Of a stretch of 64,000 nucleotides of DNA, positions 42,691-53,665 are shown in pieces. The translations under genes were made by a program, and so were the position numbers. Numbering within the stretch: position 1 is the stretch's first letter; each line of letters begins with the position of its first letter. Source of the stretch: Aradus depressus (lineage: Eukaryota; Arthropoda; Insecta; Hemiptera; Aradidae); NCBI GenBank assembly GCA_963662175.1, contig OY759217.1, positions 15,068,562 through 15,132,561 of the forward strand. The letters are read 5' to 3'. The notes under the pieces were generated by a model, which worked only from the letters and a program-made list of their open reading frames with translations, did no database searches and was not told the DNA's origin.

Positions 42691-43196
42691 TTTCGCTAAA
42701 ACTAACCAACATTGTCTGCAATATTAACTGATAGTGAGTTGAAAACGTAGAAATCAAGAGAAAATATGAAACTTCAATTTATTAATTTAATACATTTAGT
42801 TGAATAATTATTTTAACGGTAATTACCTTAATTTAATTAGCAAGACCGGAGGTGACTTCAGCCGTTATAAAATAATTATTTTTAAATGAAGTTTTCATCT
42901 CTTATAAAATCATACTAAACATAAAGTTATTGAGTTTGAAACAATGGAAAATAGTTAACTAAGCTTGACTGTGAAAATAAAGTCATTAAAAAGTTTCACA
43001 AATAAGTCCTATTGAATTGGAGTCGCTCCCCTCGATTTGATCGTGGATAATTGATCGACTTACAGAAACTTTCTTCTTTTCGTCTAATTATAAGGGAGAC
43101 TGAAACCCAAAATTAAATTTGAAAAGGGCGGCCAAAGAAAGTAACCCGGCTGTTTAGTTTGGCTGGGGAGTAATTGGCAGGGGCGAGGAATATATA
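42691..43196. other. No gene seen; spacer
   Basis: AT-rich, no supported feature. Confidence 0.5.
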
Positions 43197-43326
43197 GAGG
43201 CGCTCGTAGCAGAGAGGTAGCGTGCTAACAGGAATAGCTCAAGACCCGGCCCAACCCTTAGGGTTTTATCTGGGAGGTGAGCACGCCGTCCTTCGGATGG
43301 GACGTTAAGGGATGGTCCCGATCTCG
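43197..43326 (+). mobile_element. SINE-A, degenerate 5' fragment
   Basis: GAGGCGCTCGTAGCAGAGAG with a damaged B box, then GCACGCCGTCCTTCGGATGG and GATGGTCCCGA. It stops before the 3' half. Confidence 0.78.
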
Positions 43327-43449
43327 ACCCAGTCTGGAGGAGTGGACTGTGGCCCAGCTCTCAGAACCAAGGAGGGCAGTATGTGAACTCTAGTATGTCC
43401 TCTCTCCCAGTCTGAGGGGACCAAGGCAATACAAGAATTCCGCCATTAG

Positions 43450-43580
43450 AATCTTTAACTACGAGGTCATATTGCCTACTACCAGAGAGAACGCACGTTC
43501 GCCTGATTTTACTGAGCGAGTTTTGCCTACCCAAAGCACAGTCTCGGGACCATCGCCTAACGTCCCTTCCGAAGGACCAT
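43450..43580 (-). mobile_element. SINE-A, deleted fragment in opposite orientation
   Basis: TTAACTACGAGGTCATATTG, TGCCTACTACCAGAG, then GGGACCATCGCCTAACGTCC. Faces the preceding fragment across ~120 bp, so the pair forms a loose inverted repeat. Confidence 0.78.
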
Positions 43581-43659
43581 ATCATTTCTGATTTGGTCCG
43601 ATCTATTTTTATAACGGAAGTTCTTTATATAATTCGTTTTTTTGTCTCAGGTATTCTTT

Positions 43660-44075
43660 GTGCTTCGAAATATAAGGGAAGTTACGTAATCGGTAACAAA
43701 TGTCGATTTTTAAATTAATGTCTATTCTGAATTAAAGCTCAACACAAAAGCTCTAATAATTGCCGATATAATGAATATATCGACATGAAATTTCATATGT
43801 AAATTGAAAACCCATAGTGATAACTGACGTATATTAATTTTCGGCGAAATCGGCTGTAAGGAAAGGGCAGATTTAAGGAGGAGAGGGCTCAACTCAAAAT
43901 CCAAGTAATGAATGTATCGAAATGAATTTTAGTTCGAGGATTCAGAAGCCTCTATAAGTCTACTATTAATTTTTATTCCAAACGGTCCGATTGGTTTTTG
44001 GAGGGAGAGCTAAAACGTAATTGATTGATTCGTGTTGGAAAAATGCCGGTGATTCACCGATAATTTTTTTTTTAT
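43660..44075 (-). mobile_element. ACTTCCCC element with perfect outer hairpin
   Basis: The left end AATATAAGGGAAGTTACGTA is decayed. Two subrepeats follow, then GATTGATTCGTGTTGGAAAA and the outer hairpin CCGGTGATTCACCG at 44046-44059, followed by a T-run. It shows the hairpin-plus-T-run terminus clearly. Confidence 0.82.
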
Positions 44076-44992
44076 ATTCCTTTTATCTCAACTTTTATTT
44101 CACACATCAGAACTTAAGACTGACGAAAAAGTTTAAAATGTATTCAGCTTTTGCCCATTGTTTTTGCGATATGTTGCTAATGTTCTACTATACAGATACC
44201 AATAAATATGCAAGGCGCATGTAAACACAGCATGTGGCTTCCTTGATATTAGTTGGCTGAATTTCATTATTTAGAATTACCATTAGTTACCATTAACTAT
44301 CCCTTCTGAGGTAAGGTAAGCCCCATGTTAATTTTCTGGTGACAGATGTGCTGGAGGAGCACTACTGGAATACATGAGGTGATGGTGGTATGTATTCTAA
44401 AATGGATGACTGTTACATTTTCTTGAGTACATACAACTTATAAACAAGGAAATCTTCAGTATACCTGCTACCCGACCTAGTATTTTTGAAGAAATGAGCA
44501 CAAGGCGGTAGTTATCCGTTAAGAATCGGATACTAATCACAAACAAGGGATTTCCAATTATCTTCTTCAAATCTGATTCCGATATCCGGCAATTATCGGA
44601 CTGCGTTCTAGCAGAATATCGATGGATGCTAGCAGTGGTGCGCAACCAACATAAAACAAAACGTATACATTGCCATTATAAGTAGACATGTTGTCTTTCA
44701 TCCGTTATAACAACATGAGCGGGCGCACCCTAATTTAAACTTCAACAACAATATGCTTTTATGCATCAGAGTTATAATTAAGGCAGCGTTAGAAAAAATG
44801 TGTTAATCGCGAACTTATTTTTTAGCTTTTGATGCCCAAAAAAATACGTTTTATGGAAAAGTGCCTACAGAAGTTTCTATATATTTTTTTATTCCCCTTA
44901 GTTATTACAAATCGGTCATAAAAAAAAAAAGAAAAAAAAGAAAGGTAAATTGAATGAGTTGTGACACAAAAGAATATATAGTTAATTAGCAA
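44076..44992. other. No supportable gene; spacer
   Basis: ORFs of 67 and 82 codons lack recognisable domains. A-rich tract 44920-44945. Confidence 0.45.
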
Positions 44993-45228
44993 TTATGACT
45001 CATGCCCGGGCTTTACCTACGAGGTCAAATCGCCTACTACCAGAGCGCTCTTTTGTCGCTCTGGTGGACATGAGCCCGATTCTTCTATGGGAGTCCTAAA
45101 TTTTGCCTACCCTAAATTTTCATTCACCTAGGGTAGGGGTCTTGCAGGCTCGGGACCTGCTAAGGACGGCGTGCTTAAGTTTATTTTACCTCCCAGAAAG
45201 AATAAACTAAGAGCCTCCGCCGGTCTGA
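44993..45228 (-). mobile_element. SINE-A without head
   Basis: Runs from GACTCATGCCCGGGC at the left to AAGAGCCTCCGCCGGTC. A deletion removes the GGTACTCG/GATGTC part. In this copy the CCAGAGCG/CGCTCT stem is fully Watson-Crick. Confidence 0.85.
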
Positions 45229-46206
45229 CTAACAGTCGAGGTGGACCGAGAGGAACGGAAGAGCTGCTGAGTAGAAACACTGGTTATAGCAGGTTCCCGG
45301 CCAGCACCACTTCAAAATTCGGAGAGGGTTTTCTAGATGGGAACATGAAGACAGTATTGAATGGAAGAAGAGTTTAGAACAGAACTTTGAGAAGCGGGAC
45401 TTAATGAGATCGGTGACAAATGGAACATTGAGATCATTGTGCCCTTCCTAAATTAAATGTTTTATTTTTCCAGGAGAAGATGCCACAGGGTTGTTATCCT
45501 ATTCACCCATCTTCCCACAAGGTTGCAGGTTGTTGATAAAATACAAAATATAAAAAATTATTCCCTGAATTTTCTTTCTATTCCACAATTCACAAAAATG
45601 TACTCAGATTTCAAATTGGCAGACATGAAATTTATATATAATAATATACAGTTATTAAATTTATATATACCTATTTTATGGTTTAACTAGAAAAAATGTG
45701 AAGGAAGAGCTGGAAAATGACCTTTTTCTAAAGAGAACGTAGGAGGAGGGCAGACAATCAATAAGGTTATCGCCAGTTAAATGTCGAAACCAGGGAAACG
45801 TGTGAAATTTATTTTTCAGAGCAGCCATTAATGATTTTGACCATTAGACCCGCCTCATCTCATTTTTATTATTATTATTTCTATATGTACTTCATTTTAT
45901 TAGGTCTCCAATTTTAACCCTGAAATAAATCACATATTCGCGTCATTGACCGACTTTTAAGGAAAAGAATAAACATTATTTCTGAAGATTCAGCTGTATA
46001 AAAATTAAATCCATTGCGATTTGATCAGGCGAAAAATAAGATATAAACTGTATCAAGATCTCAGTACAAAATATTTATTATAAGCTTTAACGCACATTGC
46101 ACAACAAGTCGTCCGAGCGACATAGATACATAATATCAATTATCATAGCTATTAATCGATATGAAACTATTTAATATTTAATTGATAGTACAGGGCTCGC
46201 TGAGAT
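45229..46206. other. No supportable gene; spacer
   Basis: A 68-codon ORF at 45171-45377 starts inside the SINE, and a 77-codon ORF at 45457-45690 is AT-driven. Neither is called. Confidence 0.45.
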
Positions 46207-46500
46207 GCGCCGGGGAGGCACAAGGCTCCGGCAGCTAAGAGATGGCGTGCTCAAGATCGCCGGTATGAAACGCGGCGGTTGGTTTTTTTTTTTTAATCTG
46301 GGCGGTTAGAAAAAAAGAGTACGCCGTCCATTAAATGGGACGTGAAGCGGTTGGTCCCGAACCTGTGCGATTCGAGATACCAACTCGTTAAATACTCCTA
46401 CCCTAAGGTGAATGATCCTAGGGTAGGCAACATTTAGGACTCCTATAGTAGAGTCGAGTTCATGTCGACCACAAAAGCGCTCTGGCAGTAGACGATTTGG
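46207..46500 (+). mobile_element. SINE-A, old copy ending in a palindrome
   Basis: A diverged head with an inserted CCGGGGAGGCACAAGG segment, a long T-run in place of TTTATTTTA, and a body recognisable to GACGATTTGG. It ends in the left arm of the 61 nt palindrome described next. Confidence 0.78.
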
Positions 46501-46531
46501 GCCAAATCGTCTACTGCCAGAGCGCTTTTGT
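46471..46531. repeat. Perfect 61 nt palindrome at a SINE-A end
   Basis: Thirty bases of SINE-A (from ACAAAAGCGCTCTGG to GACGATTTGG) are followed by a single G and then their exact reverse complement. No mismatch was seen. Such hairpins arise by strand switching during replication or repair, or as chimeric reads in assembly. Confidence 0.95.
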
Positions 46532-46580
46532 CCGGACCGGACTTAATCACAAAACAACATTGACAAGAATAATGATAATT

Positions 46581-46731
46581 CGGGGCCGTGCGGGCTAGAG
46601 CGTAGGACTTTGGAAGCATCTTACCATGGTTGTGGGCTCAATTCGCGTTCGGGAGAGAGTTTTATTTCAAATAATCAATAACCGTTATAGAGACATGGCT
46701 AATACATAAAACCAAAAAGAAGAAAAAAAAA
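46581..46731 (+). mobile_element. SINE-B, diverged
   Basis: CGGGGCCGTGCGGGCTAGAG and a weakened B box (GGGCTCAATTCGCG), a shortened body to GACATGGCTAATACATAA and an A-rich tail. Older than the 3152 copy. Confidence 0.82.
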
Positions 46732-47255
46732 ATACTTTTTAGTAATAGTATATATACATTTTTTTATATCAGGTTTACTCAAGACCATTAAATATTGAAA
46801 ATGTCTGCCCCACGATTGGAGTTCATTGCGCCGTGCGGTCTGACTTATCAAGTTCACGAACAGAGTACAGTGCCTATTGGAGAAGGCAATGTTCGAAATC
46901 TTTCTTGTTTAAATTTAACAAATAACTGAGTCAGTTAAGATGGTATCGGGGGAGCCGCCCAACACTGAAGTATTACATAAATACAAGAACATATTAAGCA
47001 GGAAGACTGACAGAAGATAAAGACCTCACTTTTCTAACCTGACAGCCGCTCCCAGAATCCTTTCCTTCAAATTCTTTTTTCTGGGTGAAGATACAATATA
47101 AAAATATAAAATGACGCTTTCCATCTTATTTACACAGCTGACAAGCCACCTTATGTTGTCATCTATATTTTCTTTAAAATGTATTGTAGCATGGACATAT
47201 CAACATTTTCTTATGTTTCCCATAAATTTAAAAAAAAATTCTAATTGGTACAGAT
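46732..47255. other. No gene seen; spacer
   Basis: A 42-codon frame at 46801-46929 beginning MSAPRLEF has protein-like composition but nothing recognisable. Not called. Confidence 0.4.
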
Positions 47256-47514
47256 TTCTCACCAGAGTGCTCTTTCCTCGCTCTGGTGGACATGAGTCCA
47301 ACTCCTATAGTGGGAGTCCTAATCCAGGTTTATTCACATAGGTTAGAGGTCTTTAACGAGTATCTGACATCATACAGGCTCAGGCACCTTTGCTTAACGT
47401 CCCATATCCGAAGGACACCTCCCAGATCAAAAATCTAAGGCCTCGGGGGGGTTCCGAACCCCCATCTTGAACTCAGTTGTCAAGCATGCTATTTCTGAGA
47501 TACTGGCTCCCTCT
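47256..47514 (-). mobile_element. SINE-A lacking last ~60 bp
   Basis: From the CCAGAG/CTCTGG stem at the left to the degraded head (GAGCCAGTATCTCAGAAAT). Several substitutions in both boxes. Confidence 0.82.
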
Positions 47515-48410
47515 CAAAGGATAACTGTTATCCCACGAATTGAACGTCCTTTCTGCAAGTTGATCCGAGACCTAGTAGTGACTTTTTTTTATTTTAAGGT
47601 TTGCATTCTTCTAGGAATGTGAGGACTCATGGTTTATAAGATGTATAGCCAGTCATATTGACCACTCATCCAGGCTCCAGGTTTTTCCAGTTAATTTGTA
47701 ATAATAAAGCGTATATATTCGGAGAAACAAGGGTTAGAGAGGGATTTACATTTTATAGGTGGAAGATTATATGGAAGGTCGTAAAGCAGGGATTCTTTTA
47801 TGCGAGTCAGCGGCGTAGGTCCCTGGGGGAGAGGTTCTGGACCCTCCCTTCAGAACTTGCAGTTATTTATACTCTACAAAACTACAGGTTTCTCTAGGTA
47901 TTACAGTTTTCAAAGTATATCTTACAAATTTTGGAAAAACTCAAAAATCACAGAAAGAACTAAATAAACTATTTTCCATCTCTATAAAAAATAAAATAAA
48001 AATAGTGTGTCTATTGTCTTGGTAGGAATTATCAGTGTAAAACTATAAATCACCACCGCGACAAAAGTGACAGAGGGGCAAAATGGGGTATCCCCGTATT
48101 TCATCCTTAAAATGCGATTAACTCCTAAAATTTATATTAATTTTGAATTTCCCGACTTAAGCACGTTCCGTCTTCTGTTGGTCTCTTGTAGTTAATTTTT
48201 TTTAAATTTTCATCCGAAAAAATTCTGTTCCTCTAATATTATTGAAATGGTTTTCCAAAAGATGGGGTAAAATCACAATTTTAGTGTCTAATAAAAAATA
48301 TATCCTGTTGTTTTTTAAATGTTAAATTTCACATTACGTTAAAAATATATATAAATATATACGATACCTCGTTATGAGCATAACGTGGCAATATGTTTTG
48401 TTTTTTTTAG
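47515..48410. other. No gene seen; spacer
   Basis: AT-rich, with a 79-codon ORF (47658-47897) without recognisable features. Confidence 0.45.
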
Positions 48411-48500
48411 CGGGTCGTGGTGGCTGTGCGTAGGGCTTCGGTCGCGTGGTTTCACTATGGTTGCGGGTTAGAATCTCGTCGGGGAGAGAGTTGTAGAGGG
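48411..48500 (+). mobile_element. SINE-B, head fragment
   Basis: GGGTCGTGGTGGCTGTGCGT, then GTCGCGTGGTTTCACTATGG and a mutated B box TGCGGGTTAGAATC. The body beyond GGGGAGAGAGTTG is lost. Confidence 0.78.
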
Positions 48501-49256
48501 TACATAAGGCGAGAAAAAAATTAATAAATACAAAAATACAACTATCTTTCTTCTTTGCTAAATAACTAATGCGAGTTTTGCGGCAATAAAATTCAATTAT
48601 CTTGATGATCTGATAGTACCTTTGAACATTAAGTACCCCATTATGCCCCCCCACCCCCCACCTTTCCCCAAGCTATCTGCAAAGTCCCAGATCTGTCCTG
48701 GGGGTCAATTAAACACTCTTTGGATAAGTAGAGTCTCACAACGACCCCAAAGCAGTTCAATGGCCATATCAAATCCAATTTTGACGTGGATGACCTGTGT
48801 ACCCATTGGATGACCTGTGAACCCATTTTTTCATCCGAAACAAGGCTGTTTTTACATTTTGGAGGCTTCTGAAATGAGCAATGAAATCCATTTCATCATT
48901 CGTCCTTGAAGGGAGTTTGACCAGTTTCATTTTCACAGTCACATAAACACTTCTCGGACTGTCCTCAAAACATCGGAACAGATTAGAGGTTGTTGTAGTC
49001 GTGTTGTTTAGGAGAGAGGATGATTGTTGCTAAATGGAAAAAATGGAGGAAGGCATCCATTTCAGTTTAAACTAATTCAGAAAATGATTGTCCATTTGAA
49101 ACGTATAGAAATACTAGCTTATAGCTTATTGTTAGTTCAACTGCGATGAAACAGCTTGAGTAATGTGACACTGTGTCCTACTTACTAATAATCTGGATTT
49201 TTTTAAAAAGAATTTTCAACGAAGAATAATGTCCTACATTGCAGTGTATAAGAATG
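48501..49256. other. No supportable gene; spacer
   Basis: Contains a 20 bp tandem pair (TGGATGACCTGTG.ACCCAT twice, about 48789-48829) and C-rich 48640-48670. ORFs of 61-106 codons show no domain. Confidence 0.45.
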
Positions 49257-49468
49257 TTTATTTATTTTATTTTATTTATATATTTACAACGGCATAACAT
49301 TTGCTATTAGCAATTGCAATAACTAGTGCAGTGTTAAGTGCGTGGCTGTACTGCTGAGGAACGTGACCGAAGAGGAGTCCAGGCTAGCCCTGGAGCAGGT
49401 CCCTCTGCCACATCCTCTTGTGGCGTCGTGATGGATTTGTGGGGAGGGTGTTTATGGATAATTCTTGT
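49257..49468 (-). mobile_element. Non-LTR retrotransposon 3' end, copy 2
   Basis: Opposite orientation to 42314-42450. It ends an ORF of 98 codons (49334-49630) whose C-terminal half contains IIHKHPPHKSITTPQ and GPAPG. About 75 bp of 3' UTR and a TAAA-type tail (TGTAAATATATAAATAAAAT) follow. The N-terminal part of that ORF has no counterpart in copy 1. Confidence 0.6.
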
Positions 49469-49598
49469 ATAAATGGATTGGCGTGATGATGGAGTGAAAA
49501 GTTTGATACCGTGTCCTGATAACAGAGAGTACAAATGGGATGTTGAGGTCATTATGTATAAGAATGTTAAATGTATATTTCTAATATACATCATTGAA

Positions 49599-50178
49599 AG
49601 TGAATCACCGTCAATGTCCTTCCCCAACACGAATTAATCAATTAAGTTATCGTTTCCCCTCCAAAACCAATCGAGCGGTTAGGTTAAAAATCAATATTTG
49701 ACTTACATAGGGGCTTCTGAATCCTCTTACTAAATTCTGTATCGATACATTCATTAGATCGACAGTTATTAGGATTTTTGAGTCGAGCCCCTCACCTCTG
49801 ACCTCCTTTCCTTCGACCGATTTCGCGGAAAATTAAGAAGTGCCGTCCCTATGAAGTTTTGAATTTATATATAAAATTTCATGTCGATACATTCAATAAA
49901 TCGGCAGTTATTGGCGTTTTGAATTGAGCCTCCCCTCCCTTCCCTTCGGCCGATTTTGCTGAAACTTTATAACTGTCGTTCTCATGAACGTCATGGGGTT
50001 TTGAATTGACATATGAAATTTCATTCCATCGGGAATTATCGTTTTTAAAGATACACAAAATCATACTTTTTGATATTTTTTTTCATTTTTGAAATCGGGA
50101 TCGGAAAAAATGAAAACTGAACATAGATTTTTGACCAATTAAATGACTTCCCCTATACTTTGTATAACTGGGGAAGTA
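49599..50178 (+). mobile_element. ACTTCCCC element, reference full-length copy (~580 bp)
   Basis: In order: decayed outer hairpin GTGAATCACCG; CCTTCCCCAACACGAATTAA; a CAATATTTGACTTACATAGG block; subrepeats marked by CGACAGTTATTAGGATTTTT and CGGCAGTTATTGGCGTTTTG; a CATCGGGAATTATCG block and T-run; TCGGAAAAAATGAAAACTGA; and the terminal hairpin at 50146-50177 (stems ACTTCCCC/GGGGAAGT and TATAC/GTATA with one substitution). Non-coding. Confidence 0.88.
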
Positions 50179-50380
50179 AAACGAGTATAATAATGTTACC
50201 CGGGTGTCTCGGTATTTGAATCCAGAATTTCCTATATTACAACGTAAGTGTTTTCCCAGAAATATATGAGAAAAACCCACCCCCAGTAAAAATGGCTTGC
50301 AGGAGATTACGTTTCCTGTCGTTTGAGGAGATTACTTCGTTTCGTTTGTTGGAGGAAATTTTTCATTATTTCGTAAAAGG

Positions 50381-50578
50381 ATGACAAATAAAGAAAAACC
50401 AAAACAAAAGTGGTCAGATCCTAATTGGGGTTTAAAACTGTTATTTCAACGAAACATTCTTGATGCCTATGAGGAAATTAACAGACTCAAGCTCGCAAAA
50501 TATGGCGATGTTACCCTCAAAGATTTTACAATTTCGATCAATATGGCAGGATTTCGCGATAATGAGCGAAATTATTAA
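50381..50578 (+). CDS. Small unrecognised ORF, protein-like composition
   Basis: 65 codons starting MTNKEKPKQKWSDPNWGLKL and containing LLFQRNILDAYEEINRLKLA, then KYGDVTLKDFTI. Composition is mixed and soluble-protein-like, unlike the K/N/I/Y strings of AT-driven ORFs in this window. Just downstream a second short frame (50585-50668, MRMYGFHFRKNQRYF) also looks protein-like, so this could be a frameshifted or exon fragment of a larger gene or element. No family recognised and no promoter evidence. It may still be chance. Confidence 0.25.
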   Translation: MTNKEKPKQKWSDPNWGLKLLFQRNILDAYEEINRLKLAKYGDVTLKDFTISINMAGFRDNERNY

Positions 50579-50804
50579 TACATAATGCGTATGTACGGAT
50601 TCCATTTCCGCAAGAACCAACGTTATTTTTCTTCTACAGAAAAACCATGTCCACACTGGCACACATAGTTTTTTAATTAAAAAAACATAAATACGGGATA
50701 TAGAAAGAAAAAAAAAAACAGGTTGGATAATAATATTTATTTCCGTTAAACCATAACATGATAAGATACGTCATAAAAATGTATACATTAAGATAACTTA
50801 TAAA

Positions 50805-51149
50805 TTGATTCATAAACAGTTATTAAATCTTAGAGTCGGACGTACATGTGATTAGTAATAACAATAATAGTAAAAAATATAATAAAAAAAAGATTAAATT
50901 AAAAATTAAAAAAAACTCGACACAAGTCTCTCGCTGTAATAGAGACCGAGATCCCTACAGGCTCTGATGAAACCTGAAGATCTTGGAGACGGCTTACCCG
51001 ATTCCACCAAACATGGCTAAGAAGCATCTCGCAAATACCAGCTTTTGAAACAATTTGTTCAGCCGTCTTGGAGCTACGATGCCACAGACAGACTCACACA
51101 CAGACAAAGGCTTCAAGCTTATAAAACCCCTCCTTTGGCGTCGGGGGTT
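50805..51149. mobile_element. TTAA-ended inverted-repeat element, copy 2
   Basis: Matches 25405-25970 in two blocks: ATAAACAGTTATTAAAT with TTAGAGTCGGAC at the left, and AATAGAGACCGAGATC to GCGTCGGGGGTTAA at the right. It lacks the central G-rich part and the CA expansion of copy 1. Ends exactly in TTAA. Confidence 0.72.
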
Positions 51150-51609
51150 AATAATACTATTAAATACAATAGATACAGTTTATAATTATATTTTTAATAT
51201 ATATTTATGATAAATATTGTTCGTACTTGAATTTATTTATTTTATGATGGCGGCAAGTGACACTACATTCATACCAGAAGAAGTTGTACAAAGCCCTGCG
51301 ACGATGTAGCTAAGAAACGTTCGTTTTCTTGTAGCTCCGGAGGTAGAGAAGACTTGTTGATAAGTTTGAGGGGCGGAGAGGGAGGTGTGGTAATCAAATG
51401 GACTGGCCTCTAGGAAGGACGGAAGGAAGGCTGGGAGTGGAATGAGATAGATCGATCCTGAAGGCGGCCTTGGCGGTGTGTTGCAGGTCGTCATGGAGAC
51501 CCCCATGGACTATCTCGTCCAAAGCAGGGGGGGGGGAGGCTGTCAGCCTGCACCCGGCTATGCACCACACCTGCAGCCTCCAGTATTCCCATCCGTTATT
51601 AACATTTTC

Positions 51610-52042
51610 AGGGTTCCATACATAAAATTGAAAAACGGAATCCTTATGCAATCGCTCAGTTGTCTGTCCGTCACAGCGGGTTATCTCGAAAACAATAAAG
51701 CGTAAAACCTTATATATAATATATGTAAATAGACTCACATCGAGGATATTTACAAATGTTATTCATGTAATTATTTATTTTCTAAATAAATTCATACTCA
51801 TAAAACCGGGGTATCAAATGAAAGAACTTTAATTATAGATAAAGAAATATAAAAAAAAAAAGACGACTTTTTAGTATAAAATTACTGAAAAAGTACCATT
51901 TATACTACGTGGCCCCTCTATTTCGGAAAGTACAAGTTGAAGGGTGCAAAGAGGAACGTTTTGGGAAAACTATAAGGGATGTATGGTTTTCAGGGTCTGG
52001 TAACATTTACGAACGGTAAATAGGGGTATTGTACGGAACCCT
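51610..52042. mobile_element. AGGGTTCC-type inverted-repeat element, complete
   Basis: The left end AGGGTTCCATACATAAA and the right end read inward, AGGGTTCCGTACAATA, are inverted. Inside near the left is the GTTGTCTGTCCGTCACAGCG block typical of this class. 433 bp, non-coding. Elements with AGGGTTCCGTA ends are abundant in Lepidoptera and some other insects, from general knowledge only. Confidence 0.72.
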
Positions 52043-52790
52043 CTGTGTTACCTTGGGAGATAAAGGACATGGACTCTTAGAAAGGTTTTATAGGTCGAAA
52101 ACCAAAAAGAAAACAACGTTTTCAGTCGTTTTTCTGTCTTTATTTCCCTAACAAAAAAAATCGGAGATACTTGAGAGTCGGAATGTATTTGTGTCTTAGT
52201 GTCAGCTGAGTGCTTCCAGATATGTTTTTTGCCGCGCGGCGTCAAATAATCACTATTGTGAAAACCTTTTGTTTGTACAAAATATCAAATTGACGGATTT
52301 TGAGGGAACTTTACGAAAATATTTTTCAAGATTTTAAAGTAAATACTGCTCGTTCATGATGTCCCGAAAAAAAAAAGTCCCTTCTAATCTCTAAAATCAT
52401 TATTATTATTGATGCAAGATTTTGAAAAAAAAAAAAAAAAATCTAATGAGAAAAAATGTTACTAAGGAATTAGGAATGTTTTTATGTTATTTTTTTGTCT
52501 TATTTAATAGTACAATTAAATACTATTCTACTCATTAGAGGCGCTAGGGATTATTTTTTTAAATGAGTTGATTATTTGATTATTACGATGTATATATTAA
52601 TATAATGAAATGATAGGATGGAGCTCCGCCCCACAAACATTATGTTAGTTGCCATTACACTATCACATCCATCAACTTTATAGGGCAATAAAATTTACAG
52701 CCTCTCCTATCCAGAGAAAAGTGTACACTCCCCCCGAGTAGTTCTTGATGGTAGCCGTCCCACACAGAGATCTCAAAAGTATCGAAAAAC
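52043..52790. other. No gene seen; spacer
   Basis: AT-rich with A-runs at 52370 and 52427. No supported feature. Confidence 0.5.
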
Positions 52791-53050
52791 GGGGGGCCGG
52801 TAACTCAGTGGTATGCATGCTTGATTACTGAGCCCAACATCGCGGGTTCAAAACCCTGCCGAGGGCGTTAGTTTATTTTATCTGGAAGTAAAATAAATTT
52901 AAGCACACCGTCCTTCGGGATAGAGGGGATGTATGGTTTTCAGGGTCTTATAGTAGTGTCGGGCTCATGTCCACCAGAGTGACGAAAGAGCGCTCTGGTA
53001 GTAGACGATATGACCTTCTAGTTAAAGCCCGAGAATGTGGCATAATAACT
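52791..53050 (+). mobile_element. SINE-A with foreign filler in the middle
   Basis: The head (GGGCCGGTAACTCAGTGG) and 3' end are near consensus. After CCGTCCTTCGGGA the family sequence is replaced by GGGATGTATGGTTTTCAGGG plus TCT (52926-52948), identical to 51976-51998 inside the AGGGTTCC-type element. The SINE resumes at GTAGTGTCGGGCTCATG. Confidence 0.88.
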
Positions 53051-53384
53051 AGCTAATCATTCCTAATAGTTTCAAAAGCTCTGAATAATTATTATTATTA
53101 TAAATATTTTTTTCTTGGGTCATTAGCACGGTTTGACGCAGACTACCCAACGCTCTCCATCCGCTTTACATTTATTTTATTATACACATTTCTTCTTTTT
53201 TTTATGGCCTATTCTCTTTAATGGTAAATATGGAAGCTCTGAATTATTATTCCTTTATTATAACGTTAATGAAAAAATCATTGATTTATGTATAAGAGAG
53301 AAATGACCATAAAATGGGATAATAAAAATGCGCTAACTTGTTCATTTGTGGTCTTACTTTTGTTTTTATAACTTCCCATGGCTT

Positions 53385-53665
53385 AACACAAAAAACGCAA
53401 TAACTCCCGAAGTAACGAATATTTAAGTTCAAAACCTCATAAGAACGACAACTATTAATTTTCAGCGAATCGGCCGAAGGGTAGGAAGGGACTCAACTCA
53501 AAAATGCCGATGTAATGGACATATCGCCAAAAAATTTAGTATTATATTCAGAAGTCCCTATTGTTAACTATTGATTTTTAGCCTAAACGGTCGATTGCTT
53601 TTGGAGGAAATGCAAAAATCTAGTTAACATCACCGGTGATTCATCGACGACTTTATTTTTTATTT
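53385..53665 (-). mobile_element. ACTTCCCC element, one half
   Basis: Two subrepeats (GAACGACAACTATTAATTTT, CTATTGATTTTTAGCC) lead to the outer hairpin region CACCGGTGATTCATCG and a T-rich end. TACTTCCCCAGC itself is lost, as is the terminal hairpin half. Confidence 0.75.
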
